Below, in pieces: positions 35,466 to 43,534 of a stretch of 64,000 bases of DNA; positions within the stretch are counted from its first letter, which is position 1; every line of letters starts with the position of its first letter. Made by a program: the position numbers and the translations under genes. The notes below the pieces were generated by a model. It saw only the letters and a program-made list of their open reading frames with translations, was not told the origin of the DNA and did not search any database. The stretch comes from Streptomyces fuscichromogenes (lineage in GTDB: Bacteria > Actinomycetota > Actinomycetes > Streptomycetales > Streptomycetaceae): assembly GCF_014645815.1 (NCBI RefSeq), contig NZ_BMML01000037.1, positions 18,114-82,113 on the forward strand, given 5' to 3'.

Positions 35466-36278
35466 TCAGATCACGTTCAGAGCGGCCGCGCAGCCTATGC
35501 CGCCGAGCACCATGAACACCGGCATGAGCACCTTGAGCTCGACCCAGCTGCCGGCCCGGAAGCGCATCGCCTTCGGCGGGCCGATCGGGTACCAGCGCCT
35601 GCGGCCGATCGGGATGGGCCACAGGACCGGGCAGCCGGAGACGGTCAGCGCGTCCCCGATGTCGTGCACCAGCGCCCCCAGGACCACCGGCAGCCCCAGC
35701 CACAGGTACTCCTGGCCGGGCTGGGTGAACAGCCAGTCCGATCCGTTGCCCGGCTTGTCCAGGACGCCGGCCAGGATCCACGCGCTGGTGGCCGCCAGCA
35801 GCCACACCAGGATGTCGCTGCTGGAGCCGCGCGCCGCCCGCCACAGCAGGCCCTCGATCGCCAGCACCATGTGCGCGAAGAGGATCGCCAGCACCGCCCA
35901 GCGGCCGCCGAGGATCGCCGCGGCCGAGCAGCCCCCGCCGATCAGCGCCGCCCACACCCAGGTGTGCGTCAGCGTCCGGTGGCCGCCGTTGCGGCGCGGG
36001 TCGCCCGCCATCCGGGTCGCCTTGTAGACGGCGTAGGAGAGCTTGTCCACGATCTCGCAGACCCAGCGCGACAGCGGTCCGAAGGCTCGCGAGATGGTCG
36101 CCGCCTTGTGGTCGAGGTCCGGGGCGAGCGCGGCGCCGGCGCAGATCAGCGCTCCGACCAGCAGCACCGGCCAGGGCATCGTATGCCCGGTCGCCGCCGC
36201 CGCGGCTCCTACGCCGAGCCAGGCGGCAGCCCCCGACAGTGAGTGTGCTGGTCCCATCATGGCCGTTGCCCGCCCCAT
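35466..36278 (-). CDS. DUF457 (YdjM-like) membrane metal-dependent hydrolase
   Basis: 270 residues from ATG 36278 (36260 is an alternative). It has several membrane segments and the YdjM-type metal residues: GPAHSLSGAAAW, ALAPDLDHKAATISRAFGP, NGGHRTLTHTW and LGALVHDIGDALT. Its catalytic role is unproven; family members were first noted as LexA-regulated inner-membrane proteins. It is divergent from the helicase gene. Confidence 0.8.
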   Translation of the reverse strand: MGRATAMMGPAHSLSGAAAWLGVGAAAAATGHTMPWPVLLVGALICAGAALAPDLDHKAATISRAFGPLSRWVCEIVDKLSYAVYKATRMAGDPRRNGGHRTLTHTWVWAALIGGGCSAAAILGGRWAVLAILFAHMVLAIEGLLWRAARGSSSDILVWLLAATSAWILAGVLDKPGNGSDWLFTQPGQEYLWLGLPVVLGALVHDIGDALTVSGCPVLWPIPIGRRRWYPIGPPKAMRFRAGSWVELKVLMPVFMVLGGIGCAAALNVI

Positions 36279-36405
36279 TCCTCGTGTACCGCTGTCCAGT
36301 TGACCGGGTGCGATGACGCTCCGTCGGCGACACAGCGTAGCGGCCATGATCTTCGTACTCGAAGCCGATTCCCCCCTGGGCGGGTGGGCCAGGCAAGATG
36401 GGTGC

Positions 36406-38919
36406 GTGACCCTCATCGATCAGCTGCCGCCGACCCCCGACCCCGACGCCCTGTACGAGGCCTTCGAGGCCTGGGCGCAGGAGCGCGGTCTCACGCTCTA
36501 CCCCCACCAGGAGGAGGCGCTGATCGAGGCGGTCTCCGGGGCGAACGTGATCGTGTCGACGCCGACCGGCTCCGGCAAGAGCATGATCGCCGCGGGTGCG
36601 CACTTCGCCGCGCTGGCCCGGGACGAGGTCACCTTCTACACCGCTCCGATCAAGGCGCTGGTGTCGGAGAAGTTCTTCGAGCTGTGCAAGATCTTCGGCA
36701 CCGAGAACGTCGGCATGCTCACCGGCGACGCCTCCGTGAACTCCGACGCGCCCGTCATCTGCTGCACCGCCGAGGTGCTCGCCTCCATCGCCCTGCGCGA
36801 CGGGAAGCAGGCGGACGTCGGCCAGGTCGTCATGGACGAGTTCCACTTCTACGCCGAGGGCGACCGCGGCTGGGCCTGGCAGATCCCGCTCCTCGAACTG
36901 CCGCAGGCGCAGTTCATCCTGATGTCCGCGACCCTCGGCGACGTCTCCTTCTTCGAGAAGGACCTCACCCGCCGCACCGGCCGCCCCACCGCGGTGGTCC
37001 GCTCGGCGACCCGCCCGGTGCCGCTCTCCTACGAGTACCGGCTCACCCCGATGACCGAGACGCTCACCGAGCTCCTGGAGAGCAGGCAGGCGCCGGTCTA
37101 CATCGTGCACTTCACGCAGGCGCAGGCGGTGGAGCGGGCGCAGGCGCTGATGAGCATCAACATGTCCTCGAAGGAGGAGAAGGAGCAGATCGCCGAGCTG
37201 ATCGGCAACTTCCGCTTCACCACCAAGTTCGGCCAGAACCTCTCCCGTTACGTCCGGCACGGCATCGGCGTGCACCACGCCGGCATGCTTCCCAAGTACC
37301 GGCGCCTGGTGGAGAAGCTCGCGCAGGCCGGTCTGCTGAAGGTCATCTGCGGCACCGACACCCTGGGCGTGGGCGTCAACGTGCCCATCCGCACGGTGCT
37401 GTTCACCGCCCTCACCAAGTACGACGGCAACCGCGTGCGCACCCTGCGGGCCCGTGAGTTCCACCAGATCGCCGGCCGCGCGGGCCGGGCCGGCTTCGAC
37501 ATCGCGGGACTGGTGGTAGCTCAGGCGCCCGAGCACGTCATCGAGAACGAGAAGGCCCTCGCGAAGGCGGGCGACGACCCGAAGAAGCGGCGCAAGGTGG
37601 TGCGCAAGAAGGCGCCGGAGGGCTTCGTCGGCTGGACGGAGAACACCTTCGAGAAGCTGATCGACTCCGAGCCGGAGCCGCTGACCTCGCGGTTCCGGGT
37701 CACGCACACGATGCTGCTGTCGGTGATCGCCCGCCCGGGCAACGCCTTCGAGGCGATGCGCCACCTGCTGGAGGACAATCACGAGCCGCGCAGGCAGCAG
37801 CTGCGGCACATCCGCCGGGCGATCGCGATCTACCGCTCGCTGCTCGACGGCGGCATCGTCGAGAAGCTCGACGAGCCCGACGCCACCGGCCGTATCGTCC
37901 GGCTCACCGTCGACCTCCAGCAGGACTTCGCGCTCAACCAGCCGCTGTCCACGTTCGCGCTCGCCGCGTTCGAACTCCTCGACCCCGAATCGCCTTCGTA
38001 CGCCCTCGACATGGTGTCCGTCGTGGAGTCCACCCTGGACGACCCTCGCCAGATCCTGGCTGCCCAGATGAACAAGGCCAAGGGCGAGGCCGTGGCCGCG
38101 ATGAAGGCGGACGGCGTCGAGTACGAGGAGCGGATGGAGCGCCTCCAGGACGTCACCTACCCGAAGCCCCTGGAGGAGCTGCTCTTCCACGCCTACAACA
38201 CCTACCGCAAGAGCCACCCCTGGGTCGGCGACCACCCGCTGTCGCCGAAGTCGGTCATCCGGGACATGTACGAACGGACGCTGACCTTCACGGAGTTGGT
38301 GTCGCTCTACGAGCTGGCCCGCACCGAGGGGATCGTGCTGCGCTACCTCGCGAGCGCGTACAAGGCCCTCGACCACAACATCCCGGACGACCTGAAGTCC
38401 GAGGACCTCCAGGACCTGATCGAGTGGCTGGGCGAGACGGTCCGGCAGGTCGACTCCAGCCTGCTGGACGAGTGGGAGCAGCTCGCCAACCCGGAGGAGA
38501 TGACAGCCGAGGAGGCCCAGGAGAAGGCCGACGAGGTCAAGCCGGTCACCGCCAACGCGCGTGCCTTCCGGGTCCTGGTGCGCAACGCGATGTTCCGGCG
38601 CGTGGAGCTCGCGGCCCTCGACCGGGTGGACGAGCTCGGTGAGCTGGACGCGGACTCCGGCTGGGACGCCGAGGCCTGGGGCGAGGCGATGGACAGGTAC
38701 TGGGACGAGTACGAGGACCTGGGCACGGGCCCCGACGCCCGCGGTCCCAAGCTGCTCGTGATCCAGGAGGAGCCGCAGAACGCGCTGTGGCGGGTCCGCC
38801 AGATCTTCGACGACCCCAACGACGACCACGACTGGGGCATCAGCGCGGAGATCGACCTGACGGCCTCCGACGCCGAGGGCCGTGCGGTCGTCCGCGTCAC
38901 CGACGTCGGCCAGCTCTGA
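36406..38919 (+). CDS. Ski2-like DEAD/DEAH-box RNA helicase (DUF3516)
   Basis: 837 residues from GTG (VTLIDQLPPTPD). Helicase motifs are complete: STPTGSGKSMIAAG (I), TAPIKALVSEKFF (Ia), VVMDEFHFYAEGDRGWAWQ (II), LMSATLGDVSFFEKD (III), VHHAGMLPKYRRLVEKL and CGTDTLGVGVNVPIRTV (V), QIAGRAGRAGFD (VI). The rest (~410-837) is the DUF3516 region common in actinobacteria. It is probably an RNA-processing or ribosome-related helicase. No ribosome site is obvious before the GTG. Confidence 0.9.
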   Translation: MTLIDQLPPTPDPDALYEAFEAWAQERGLTLYPHQEEALIEAVSGANVIVSTPTGSGKSMIAAGAHFAALARDEVTFYTAPIKALVSEKFFELCKIFGTENVGMLTGDASVNSDAPVICCTAEVLASIALRDGKQADVGQVVMDEFHFYAEGDRGWAWQIPLLELPQAQFILMSATLGDVSFFEKDLTRRTGRPTAVVRSATRPVPLSYEYRLTPMTETLTELLESRQAPVYIVHFTQAQAVERAQALMSINMSSKEEKEQIAELIGNFRFTTKFGQNLSRYVRHGIGVHHAGMLPKYRRLVEKLAQAGLLKVICGTDTLGVGVNVPIRTVLFTALTKYDGNRVRTLRAREFHQIAGRAGRAGFDIAGLVVAQAPEHVIENEKALAKAGDDPKKRRKVVRKKAPEGFVGWTENTFEKLIDSEPEPLTSRFRVTHTMLLSVIARPGNAFEAMRHLLEDNHEPRRQQLRHIRRAIAIYRSLLDGGIVEKLDEPDATGRIVRLTVDLQQDFALNQPLSTFALAAFELLDPESPSYALDMVSVVESTLDDPRQILAAQMNKAKGEAVAAMKADGVEYEERMERLQDVTYPKPLEELLFHAYNTYRKSHPWVGDHPLSPKSVIRDMYERTLTFTELVSLYELARTEGIVLRYLASAYKALDHNIPDDLKSEDLQDLIEWLGETVRQVDSSLLDEWEQLANPEEMTAEEAQEKADEVKPVTANARAFRVLVRNAMFRRVELAALDRVDELGELDADSGWDAEAWGEAMDRYWDEYEDLGTGPDARGPKLLVIQEEPQNALWRVRQIFDDPNDDHDWGISAEIDLTASDAEGRAVVRVTDVGQL

Positions 38920-38974
38920 GCACAGGTCCCGGAACAGCTTCGAGCACAGCCCCCAGCACAGGAGAACCCGACCC

Positions 38975-39841
38975 ATGACCAACCCGGCCGAGAGACTGGT
39001 CGATCTGCTCGACCTGGAGCAGATCGAGGTCAACATCTTCCGTGGCCGCAGCCCCCAGGAGTCCCTCCAGCGGGTCTTCGGCGGCCAGGTGGCCGGCCAG
39101 GCGCTGGTCGCCGCCAGCCGCACCACGGAGGGCGACCGGCCGGTGCACTCGCTGCACGCGTACTTCCTGCGCCCGGGCCGGCCGGGCGTGCCGATCGTGT
39201 ACCAGGTCGAACGGGTCCGGGACGGCCGGTCGTTCACGACGCGCCGGGTCACCGCCGTGCAGCAGGGCCGCACGATCTTCAATCTGACCGCCTCCTTCCA
39301 CAAACCTGAGGTGGGAGCCTTCGAGCACCAGCTGCCGCCGGCCCGTGAGGTGCCGCATCCGGAGTCGCTGCCGACGCTCGCCGAGGAGATCCGCAAGCAT
39401 CTGGGCGAGCTGCCCGAGCAGTTGGAGCGGATGGCGCGCCGCCAGCCCTTCGACATCCGCTACGTCGACCGGCTGCGCTGGAACGCCGAGGACATAGCGG
39501 GCGCCGAGCCGCGCAGCGCCGTGTGGATGCGTGCGGTCGGCCCGCTGGGCGACGATCCGCTGGTGCACACCTGCGCACTGACCTACGCCAGTGACATGAC
39601 CCTCCTGGACGCGGTCCGCGTCCCCGTCGAACCGCTGTGGGGGCCGCGGAACTTCGACATCGCCTCGCTGGACCACGCCATGTGGTTCCACCGGCCGTTC
39701 CGCGCGGACGAGTGGTTCCTGTACGAGCAGGAGTCCCCCGTCGCCACGGGCGGGCTCGGTCTGGCCCGCGGGCGGGTCTACGACCTCGACGGGCGGCTGT
39801 TGGTGTCGGTCGTCCAGGAGGGGTTGTTCCGCGCGCTCTAG
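38975..39841 (+). CDS. tesB: Acyl-CoA thioesterase II
   Basis: 288 residues after AGGAG. Double hot-dog fold: FGGQVAGQALVAASRT and VHSLHAYFLRPGRPG in the first half, SLDHAMWFHRPFRADEWFLYEQESPVA in the second, with the aspartate of SLDHAMWFH as the expected catalytic residue. TesB hydrolyses medium and long acyl-CoA. It follows the helicase gene by 55 bp and may be co-transcribed. Confidence 0.93.
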   Translation: MTNPAERLVDLLDLEQIEVNIFRGRSPQESLQRVFGGQVAGQALVAASRTTEGDRPVHSLHAYFLRPGRPGVPIVYQVERVRDGRSFTTRRVTAVQQGRTIFNLTASFHKPEVGAFEHQLPPAREVPHPESLPTLAEEIRKHLGELPEQLERMARRQPFDIRYVDRLRWNAEDIAGAEPRSAVWMRAVGPLGDDPLVHTCALTYASDMTLLDAVRVPVEPLWGPRNFDIASLDHAMWFHRPFRADEWFLYEQESPVATGGLGLARGRVYDLDGRLLVSVVQEGLFRAL

Positions 39842-39864
39842 CCGAAGCAGGCGCGGACGGGGAC

Positions 39865-39907
39865 ACCTACGCGGACGCGGGCACCTACGCGGACGCGGGC
39901 ACCTACG
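39865..39907. repeat. Short 18-bp tandem repeat
   Basis: Two copies of ACCTACGCGGACGCGGGC and a partial third lie between the thioesterase and DUF6397 genes. No function is apparent. Confidence 0.7.
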
Positions 39908-39923
39908 TGGTCAGGGCCGCCGG

Positions 39924-40802
39924 TCAGTGGGCGGGCCGGGGGGTTCTGCGCAGCAGCCAGCCGCGCAGGCTCCGGGAGAGCGTCGGCCGGTCGGGCGCGG
40001 GGGGCCGGGAGGGTGCGGCGGGGCGAGGCGCCGGCCGGTGTGCGCGGGCTTGCCCGAGTTCCCGTGCCAGGTCGTGCCTGAACCAGTCGATCTCGTCCGG
40101 GTCGGCCGCCGTCATGAGCTCCTCGGCGAGCTGCGCGGCCGGCGAGCCCGGTGCGCCGTGGGCGGGCGGGGCCGGCCGCAAGGCCGTCACATGGGCGCGT
40201 TCATGAGGGTCCGTGAGCAGGTCGTCGATGTCACCGGGGTCCAGGAAACCGGCCACCACCCCGGCCCGCTGCCACGGCCCGTCCGCCTGCCGCAGCAGGA
40301 AACCGCAGTGGCGTCCGCGCCAGTTGCGGGCCCGCTGGTCCGCGCCCGCCCTCAACCGGTCGCTCAGCTCCGCGGGCGTACGGCCGGTGAGCAGTCGTGT
40401 GTTCTGCTCGGCGGCGGCGAACTGCCCCAGCTCCTCGGCGAGATAGAGCCAGACCACGGCCCGGTAGCGATTCGGGTACCACCTCACCGGAGTCACCAGG
40501 CCGAGTTTCGCGACGCGGGTGAACCTGCCCGCCGGGATCCCCATCAGGGCCGCGCCCTCGGTCGTGCCCACGACCCGCACGCTCTCGCGGAGGGATTCGG
40601 CCCGGCCCTGGAGCCGGTCGATCTCGGTACGGGGGACGCGGCGGCCCCCGGCGGCTCCCCCGCCTCCGTCGTCGGGTACGGTGCGGATCCGCCCGAGGTG
40701 TACCGCGAGATCGAACTCGCCCCGTTTGAGGCCCAGTTCGCGGGCGGCGCGGCTCGGCGTGCAGGCGAGCGGGCGGGATGCGGCGAGGGTGGTGCCGGAC
40801 AT
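39924..40802 (-). CDS. DUF6397-like hypothetical protein
   Basis: 292 residues. The N-terminal half looks like two DNA-binding-like helix regions (PSRAARELGLKRGEFDLAVHLGRI and GTTEGAALMGIPAGRFTRVAKLGLVTPVRWY), the C-terminal half is proline/alanine-rich with a DDLLTDPHERAHVTAL segment. The layout matches the streptomycete DUF6397 family of unknown role. It may be regulatory; I would not claim more. Confidence 0.6.
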   Translation of the reverse strand: MSGTTLAASRPLACTPSRAARELGLKRGEFDLAVHLGRIRTVPDDGGGGAAGGRRVPRTEIDRLQGRAESLRESVRVVGTTEGAALMGIPAGRFTRVAKLGLVTPVRWYPNRYRAVVWLYLAEELGQFAAAEQNTRLLTGRTPAELSDRLRAGADQRARNWRGRHCGFLLRQADGPWQRAGVVAGFLDPGDIDDLLTDPHERAHVTALRPAPPAHGAPGSPAAQLAEELMTAADPDEIDWFRHDLARELGQARAHRPAPRPAAPSRPPAPDRPTLSRSLRGWLLRRTPRPAH

Positions 40803-40929
40803 GGTCGTTCTCCCCCGTGGTGTGGGTGGCTCGCGCCCGGTGCGCTCGCCGTGGAAAAGACCGTAGCCGTTTCGGCGAGACTCGTGGCGGGCCTGTGGAC
40901 AACTCCACGGCAGGTCATGAATCCGCAGG

Positions 40930-41343
40930 TCAGAGGTCTATCGCGGAGGAGCGTTCCGGTTGCCGGGCGTCCACCGCGAGGTGTTCGCCGACGCGGTTGA
41001 CCAGCAGGGTCATCTCGTAGGCGATCTGGCCGATGTCGGCCTCCGCACCGCTGAACACGCACAGGCAGCTGCCGGTTCCGGCCGCGGTGACGAACAGGAC
41101 CGCCTCGTCGTACTCGATCATCGTCTGGCGGACCTGGCCCGCGCCGAAATGGCGTCCGGAGCCCTTGGCGAGGCTGTGCAGCCCGGAGGCGACGGCCGCC
41201 AGATGTTCCGCGTCCTCCTGGCGGAGGCCCGTGCTCGCTCCCGTGACCAGGCCGTCGTTGGACAGGACCAGCGCGTGCCGTACATGTTCCACGCGCTCGG
41301 TCAGGTCGTCGAGCAGCCAGGCGAGTCCCTGGTTCTGCGCCAT
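40930..41343 (-). CDS. Roadblock/LC7 domain protein (CvnB paralog)
   Basis: 137 residues: LDDLTERVEHVRHALVLSNDGL, SGLHSLAKGSGRHFGAGQVRQTMIEYDEAVLFV and VNRVGEHLA. It is closely similar to the cvnB product at 43097-43534 and probably arose by duplication. Roadblock proteins act with the Ras-like GTPase CvnD. It is separated from the conservon by a PPOX gene on the other strand, so it is an orphan copy that could swap with CvnB. Confidence 0.9.
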   Translation of the reverse strand: MAQNQGLAWLLDDLTERVEHVRHALVLSNDGLVTGASTGLRQEDAEHLAAVASGLHSLAKGSGRHFGAGQVRQTMIEYDEAVLFVTAAGTGSCLCVFSGAEADIGQIAYEMTLLVNRVGEHLAVDARQPERSSAIDL

Positions 41344-41438
41344 GTCGAAGCGTCTCCCCGTGTGCCGTCTCCCCCTGGCTGGAGGATCTCCCCGCCAGCC
41401 TTCCCCACCACCGGCGTCCGGGCAAGGAGGATGGGGAC

Positions 41439-41867
41439 ATGGCACAGAAGATGACCGACGAGGAATGGCGGGCGTTCGTCTCGCACGGCACCCGCACCGG
41501 CAAACTGTCCACCGTAAACGCCGACGGCAGCCCGCATGTGGCTCCCATCTGGTTCCTGCTGGAGGGGGACGAACTGGTCTTCAATACCGGCAAAGAGTCC
41601 GTGAAAGGGCGCAATCTCGCCCGTGACGGGCGTGTCGCCCTCTGCGTGGACGACGACCTGCCGCCCTTCAATTTCGTGGTGCTGAACGGGCGCGCCCGGC
41701 TGTCGGAGGACCTGGGCGAGGTCCGTGATTCGGCCACCCGGATCTCGGCTCGCTACATGGGGGCGGACCGCGCCGAGGAGTTCGGCGCCCGCAACGGCGT
41801 CCCCGGCGAACTGCTGGTCCGGGTCACCGTGGAGAAGGTGGTGGCCCTCAAGGACCTCACGGTCTGA
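41439..41867 (+). CDS. PPOX-class (F420/flavin-binding) family protein
   Basis: 142 residues of the split-barrel fold: FVSHGTRTGKLSTVNADGSPHVAPIWFLLEGDELVFNTG and ESVKGRNLARDGRVALCVDD match the pyridoxamine-phosphate-oxidase-like F420-dependent group. Such proteins are small reductases with varied substrates. It lies between the orphan roadblock gene and the conservon, on the opposite strand, and its stop is only 3 bp from the cvnD stop. Confidence 0.85.
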   Translation: MAQKMTDEEWRAFVSHGTRTGKLSTVNADGSPHVAPIWFLLEGDELVFNTGKESVKGRNLARDGRVALCVDDDLPPFNFVVLNGRARLSEDLGEVRDSATRISARYMGADRAEEFGARNGVPGELLVRVTVEKVVALKDLTV

Positions 41868-41870
41868 GGC

Positions 41871-42476
41871 TCAGCCCACCGAGTCCAGGAGCCGGGCGGT
41901 GTGCATCCGTCCGGCGTACTCGACGAGCCGGATCAGCACTTCCTTGCCGGAGTCCCGGTCGCGGGCGTCGCACAGGACCACCGGCGTGCCCTGGTCCAGG
42001 TCGAGGGCGCGGCAGACGTCGTGGGCGCCGTAGCTCCGGGCACCGGTGAAGCAGTTGACGGCGACGACGAACGGGATGTGCCGGTGCTCGAAGTAGTCGA
42101 CCGCCGGGAAACAGTCCTCCAGACGGCGGGTGTCGGCGAGGACGACGGCGCCGAGCGCTCCTTGCGAGAGTTCGTCCCAGAGGAACCAGAAGCGGTCCTG
42201 GCCCGGGGTGCCGAAGAGGTACAGGGAGAGGCCGGAGCGGATCGTGATGCGGCCGAAGTCCATGGCGACGGTGGTGGTGACCTTCTGGTCCACGCCGTCC
42301 GTGTCGTCCACGAGCTGGCCCGCTTCGCTGAGCATCTCCTCGGTGCGCAGCGGCCGGATCTCGCTGACGGCGCCGACCAGGGTCGTCTTCCCGACGCCGA
42401 AGCCGCCGGCGACCAATATCTTGAGCGCCATGGCCGAGTGTTCGTCGGCGGTGGACTCGGAGTGCTCGGAGACCAT
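41871..42476 (-). CDS. cvnD: Conservon Ras-like GTPase CvnD
   Basis: 201 residues with P-loop GGFGVGKTTLVGAVSEI (~25), DTDGVDQKVTTTVAMDFGRI (switch I), LFGTPGQDRFWFLWDEL (switch II, DxxG replaced by GTPG as usual in this family) and VVAVNCF in the NKxD position. CvnD is the GTPase output of the conservon. The gene follows cvnC after a 188-bp gap, longer than is usual; that gap holds no other gene that I can see. Confidence 0.93.
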   Translation of the reverse strand: MVSEHSESTADEHSAMALKILVAGGFGVGKTTLVGAVSEIRPLRTEEMLSEAGQLVDDTDGVDQKVTTTVAMDFGRITIRSGLSLYLFGTPGQDRFWFLWDELSQGALGAVVLADTRRLEDCFPAVDYFEHRHIPFVVAVNCFTGARSYGAHDVCRALDLDQGTPVVLCDARDRDSGKEVLIRLVEYAGRMHTARLLDSVG

Positions 42477-42664
42477 GATCACTTCTCTCGGAAGGGCTCT
42501 GGACAGGACCTGGAGGAGCGGCCGCGGCGGACGCCGGGACGCCCGCGAAGGGGTACGGGACGACGCGAAGCCAGCATCATGACAACTGCCGCTCCGTCGC
42601 GGACGGTTGGACCGGAACGGGTCTGTTCCGACCGGCTCGCGCCCGGTTGGTTCCGGATGCTCAT

Positions 42665-43078
42665 CTACAGTGCCCGCAATCCCTCGATGACCTCGCGCAG
42701 AATCCGTTCGTCGGGCAGCTGGGCGGGTGGCACCGGGCGGCTCACGGTGACCCGGCCCAGTTCCAGCAGGTCGCCCAGGAGCACCCGGACCACGCCCACG
42801 GGGAGGTCCGCACCGGCGGCGAGTTCGGCGACGGACTGCGTCTCCAGCCGGCACAGGTCGACCAGCGCGCGGTGTTCGGGGCCGAGCGCGCTGCCGTCGT
42901 CGGTGCCGGCCGCACCCGGGTCGAGCGTGACCAGGGCGATCAGGTCGAACTTCACGCCGGTGGGGCCGGGTTTGGTACGGCCCCCGGTCATGGCGTAGGG
43001 GCGGACCAGCGGCCCGGCCTCGCCGTCGAACCACTGGCTGCCCGGTTCGCTCGGGGCGCCCGTCATGTACTCGGTCAT
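42665..43078 (-). CDS. cvnC: Conservon protein CvnC (DUF742)
   Basis: 137 residues of the DUF742 family: LVRPYAMTGGRTKP, then VDLCRLETQSVAELAAGADLPVGVVRVLLGDLLELGRV, which forms a winged-helix-like region, and DERILREVIEGLRAL. Known as the third conservon member, required for complex assembly around CvnA. It lies 18 bp after cvnB. Confidence 0.93.
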   Translation of the reverse strand: MTEYMTGAPSEPGSQWFDGEAGPLVRPYAMTGGRTKPGPTGVKFDLIALVTLDPGAAGTDDGSALGPEHRALVDLCRLETQSVAELAAGADLPVGVVRVLLGDLLELGRVTVSRPVPPAQLPDERILREVIEGLRAL

Positions 43079-43096
43079 CGGTGGCGGTCTTCCGGC

Positions 43097-43534
43097 TCAG
43101 CCGGCGGCGGGCGGCCGGGCGGCGATGCGCGGCGCGGTGTAGAGGTGCTCGCCGACGCGCTTGACCAGGCGGGCCATCTCGTAGGCGACCAGGCCGATGT
43201 CCGCGGTCGCGTCGGTGAGCAGCGCCAGGCAGGAGCCGTCGCCCGCGGCGGCCACGAAGAGGAAGGCGTCGTCCATCTCGACCATGGTCTGGCGGACCCC
43301 ACCGGCCCCGAAGTGCCGTCCGGCGCCTTTGGCGAGGCTGTTGAATCCGGAGGCCACGGCCGCGAGGTGCTCGGCGTCCTCGCGTTTGAGGCCGGTCGAG
43401 GCGCCGACGGCGAGGCCGTCGTTGGACAGCACGACGGCGTGCCGCACCTCGGTGACACGCAGCACCAGGTCGTCCAGCAGCCAGTCGAGTTCGCCGGAGC
43501 GCCGGTCTGCCCTCGTGGTCGGGTCCTGGATCAT
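43097..43534 (-). CDS. cvnB: Conservon roadblock protein CvnB
   Basis: 145 residues of the roadblock/LC7 fold with the same core as the gene at 40930-41343 (LVLRVTEVRHAVVLSNDGL, HFGAGGVRQTMVEMDDAFLF). It overlaps cvnA by ATGA. CvnB is expected to modulate the GTPase CvnD. Confidence 0.94.
   Translation of the reverse strand: MIQDPTTRADRRSGELDWLLDDLVLRVTEVRHAVVLSNDGLAVGASTGLKREDAEHLAAVASGFNSLAKGAGRHFGAGGVRQTMVEMDDAFLFVAAAGDGSCLALLTDATADIGLVAYEMARLVKRVGEHLYTAPRIAARPPAAG

Noticed and set aside
31744..39456. A 2570-residue open frame on the minus strand
   Set aside because: It is the antisense of the ABC operon, helicase and thioesterase genes, whose motifs are unmistakable; GC-rich codon bias keeps antisense frames open.
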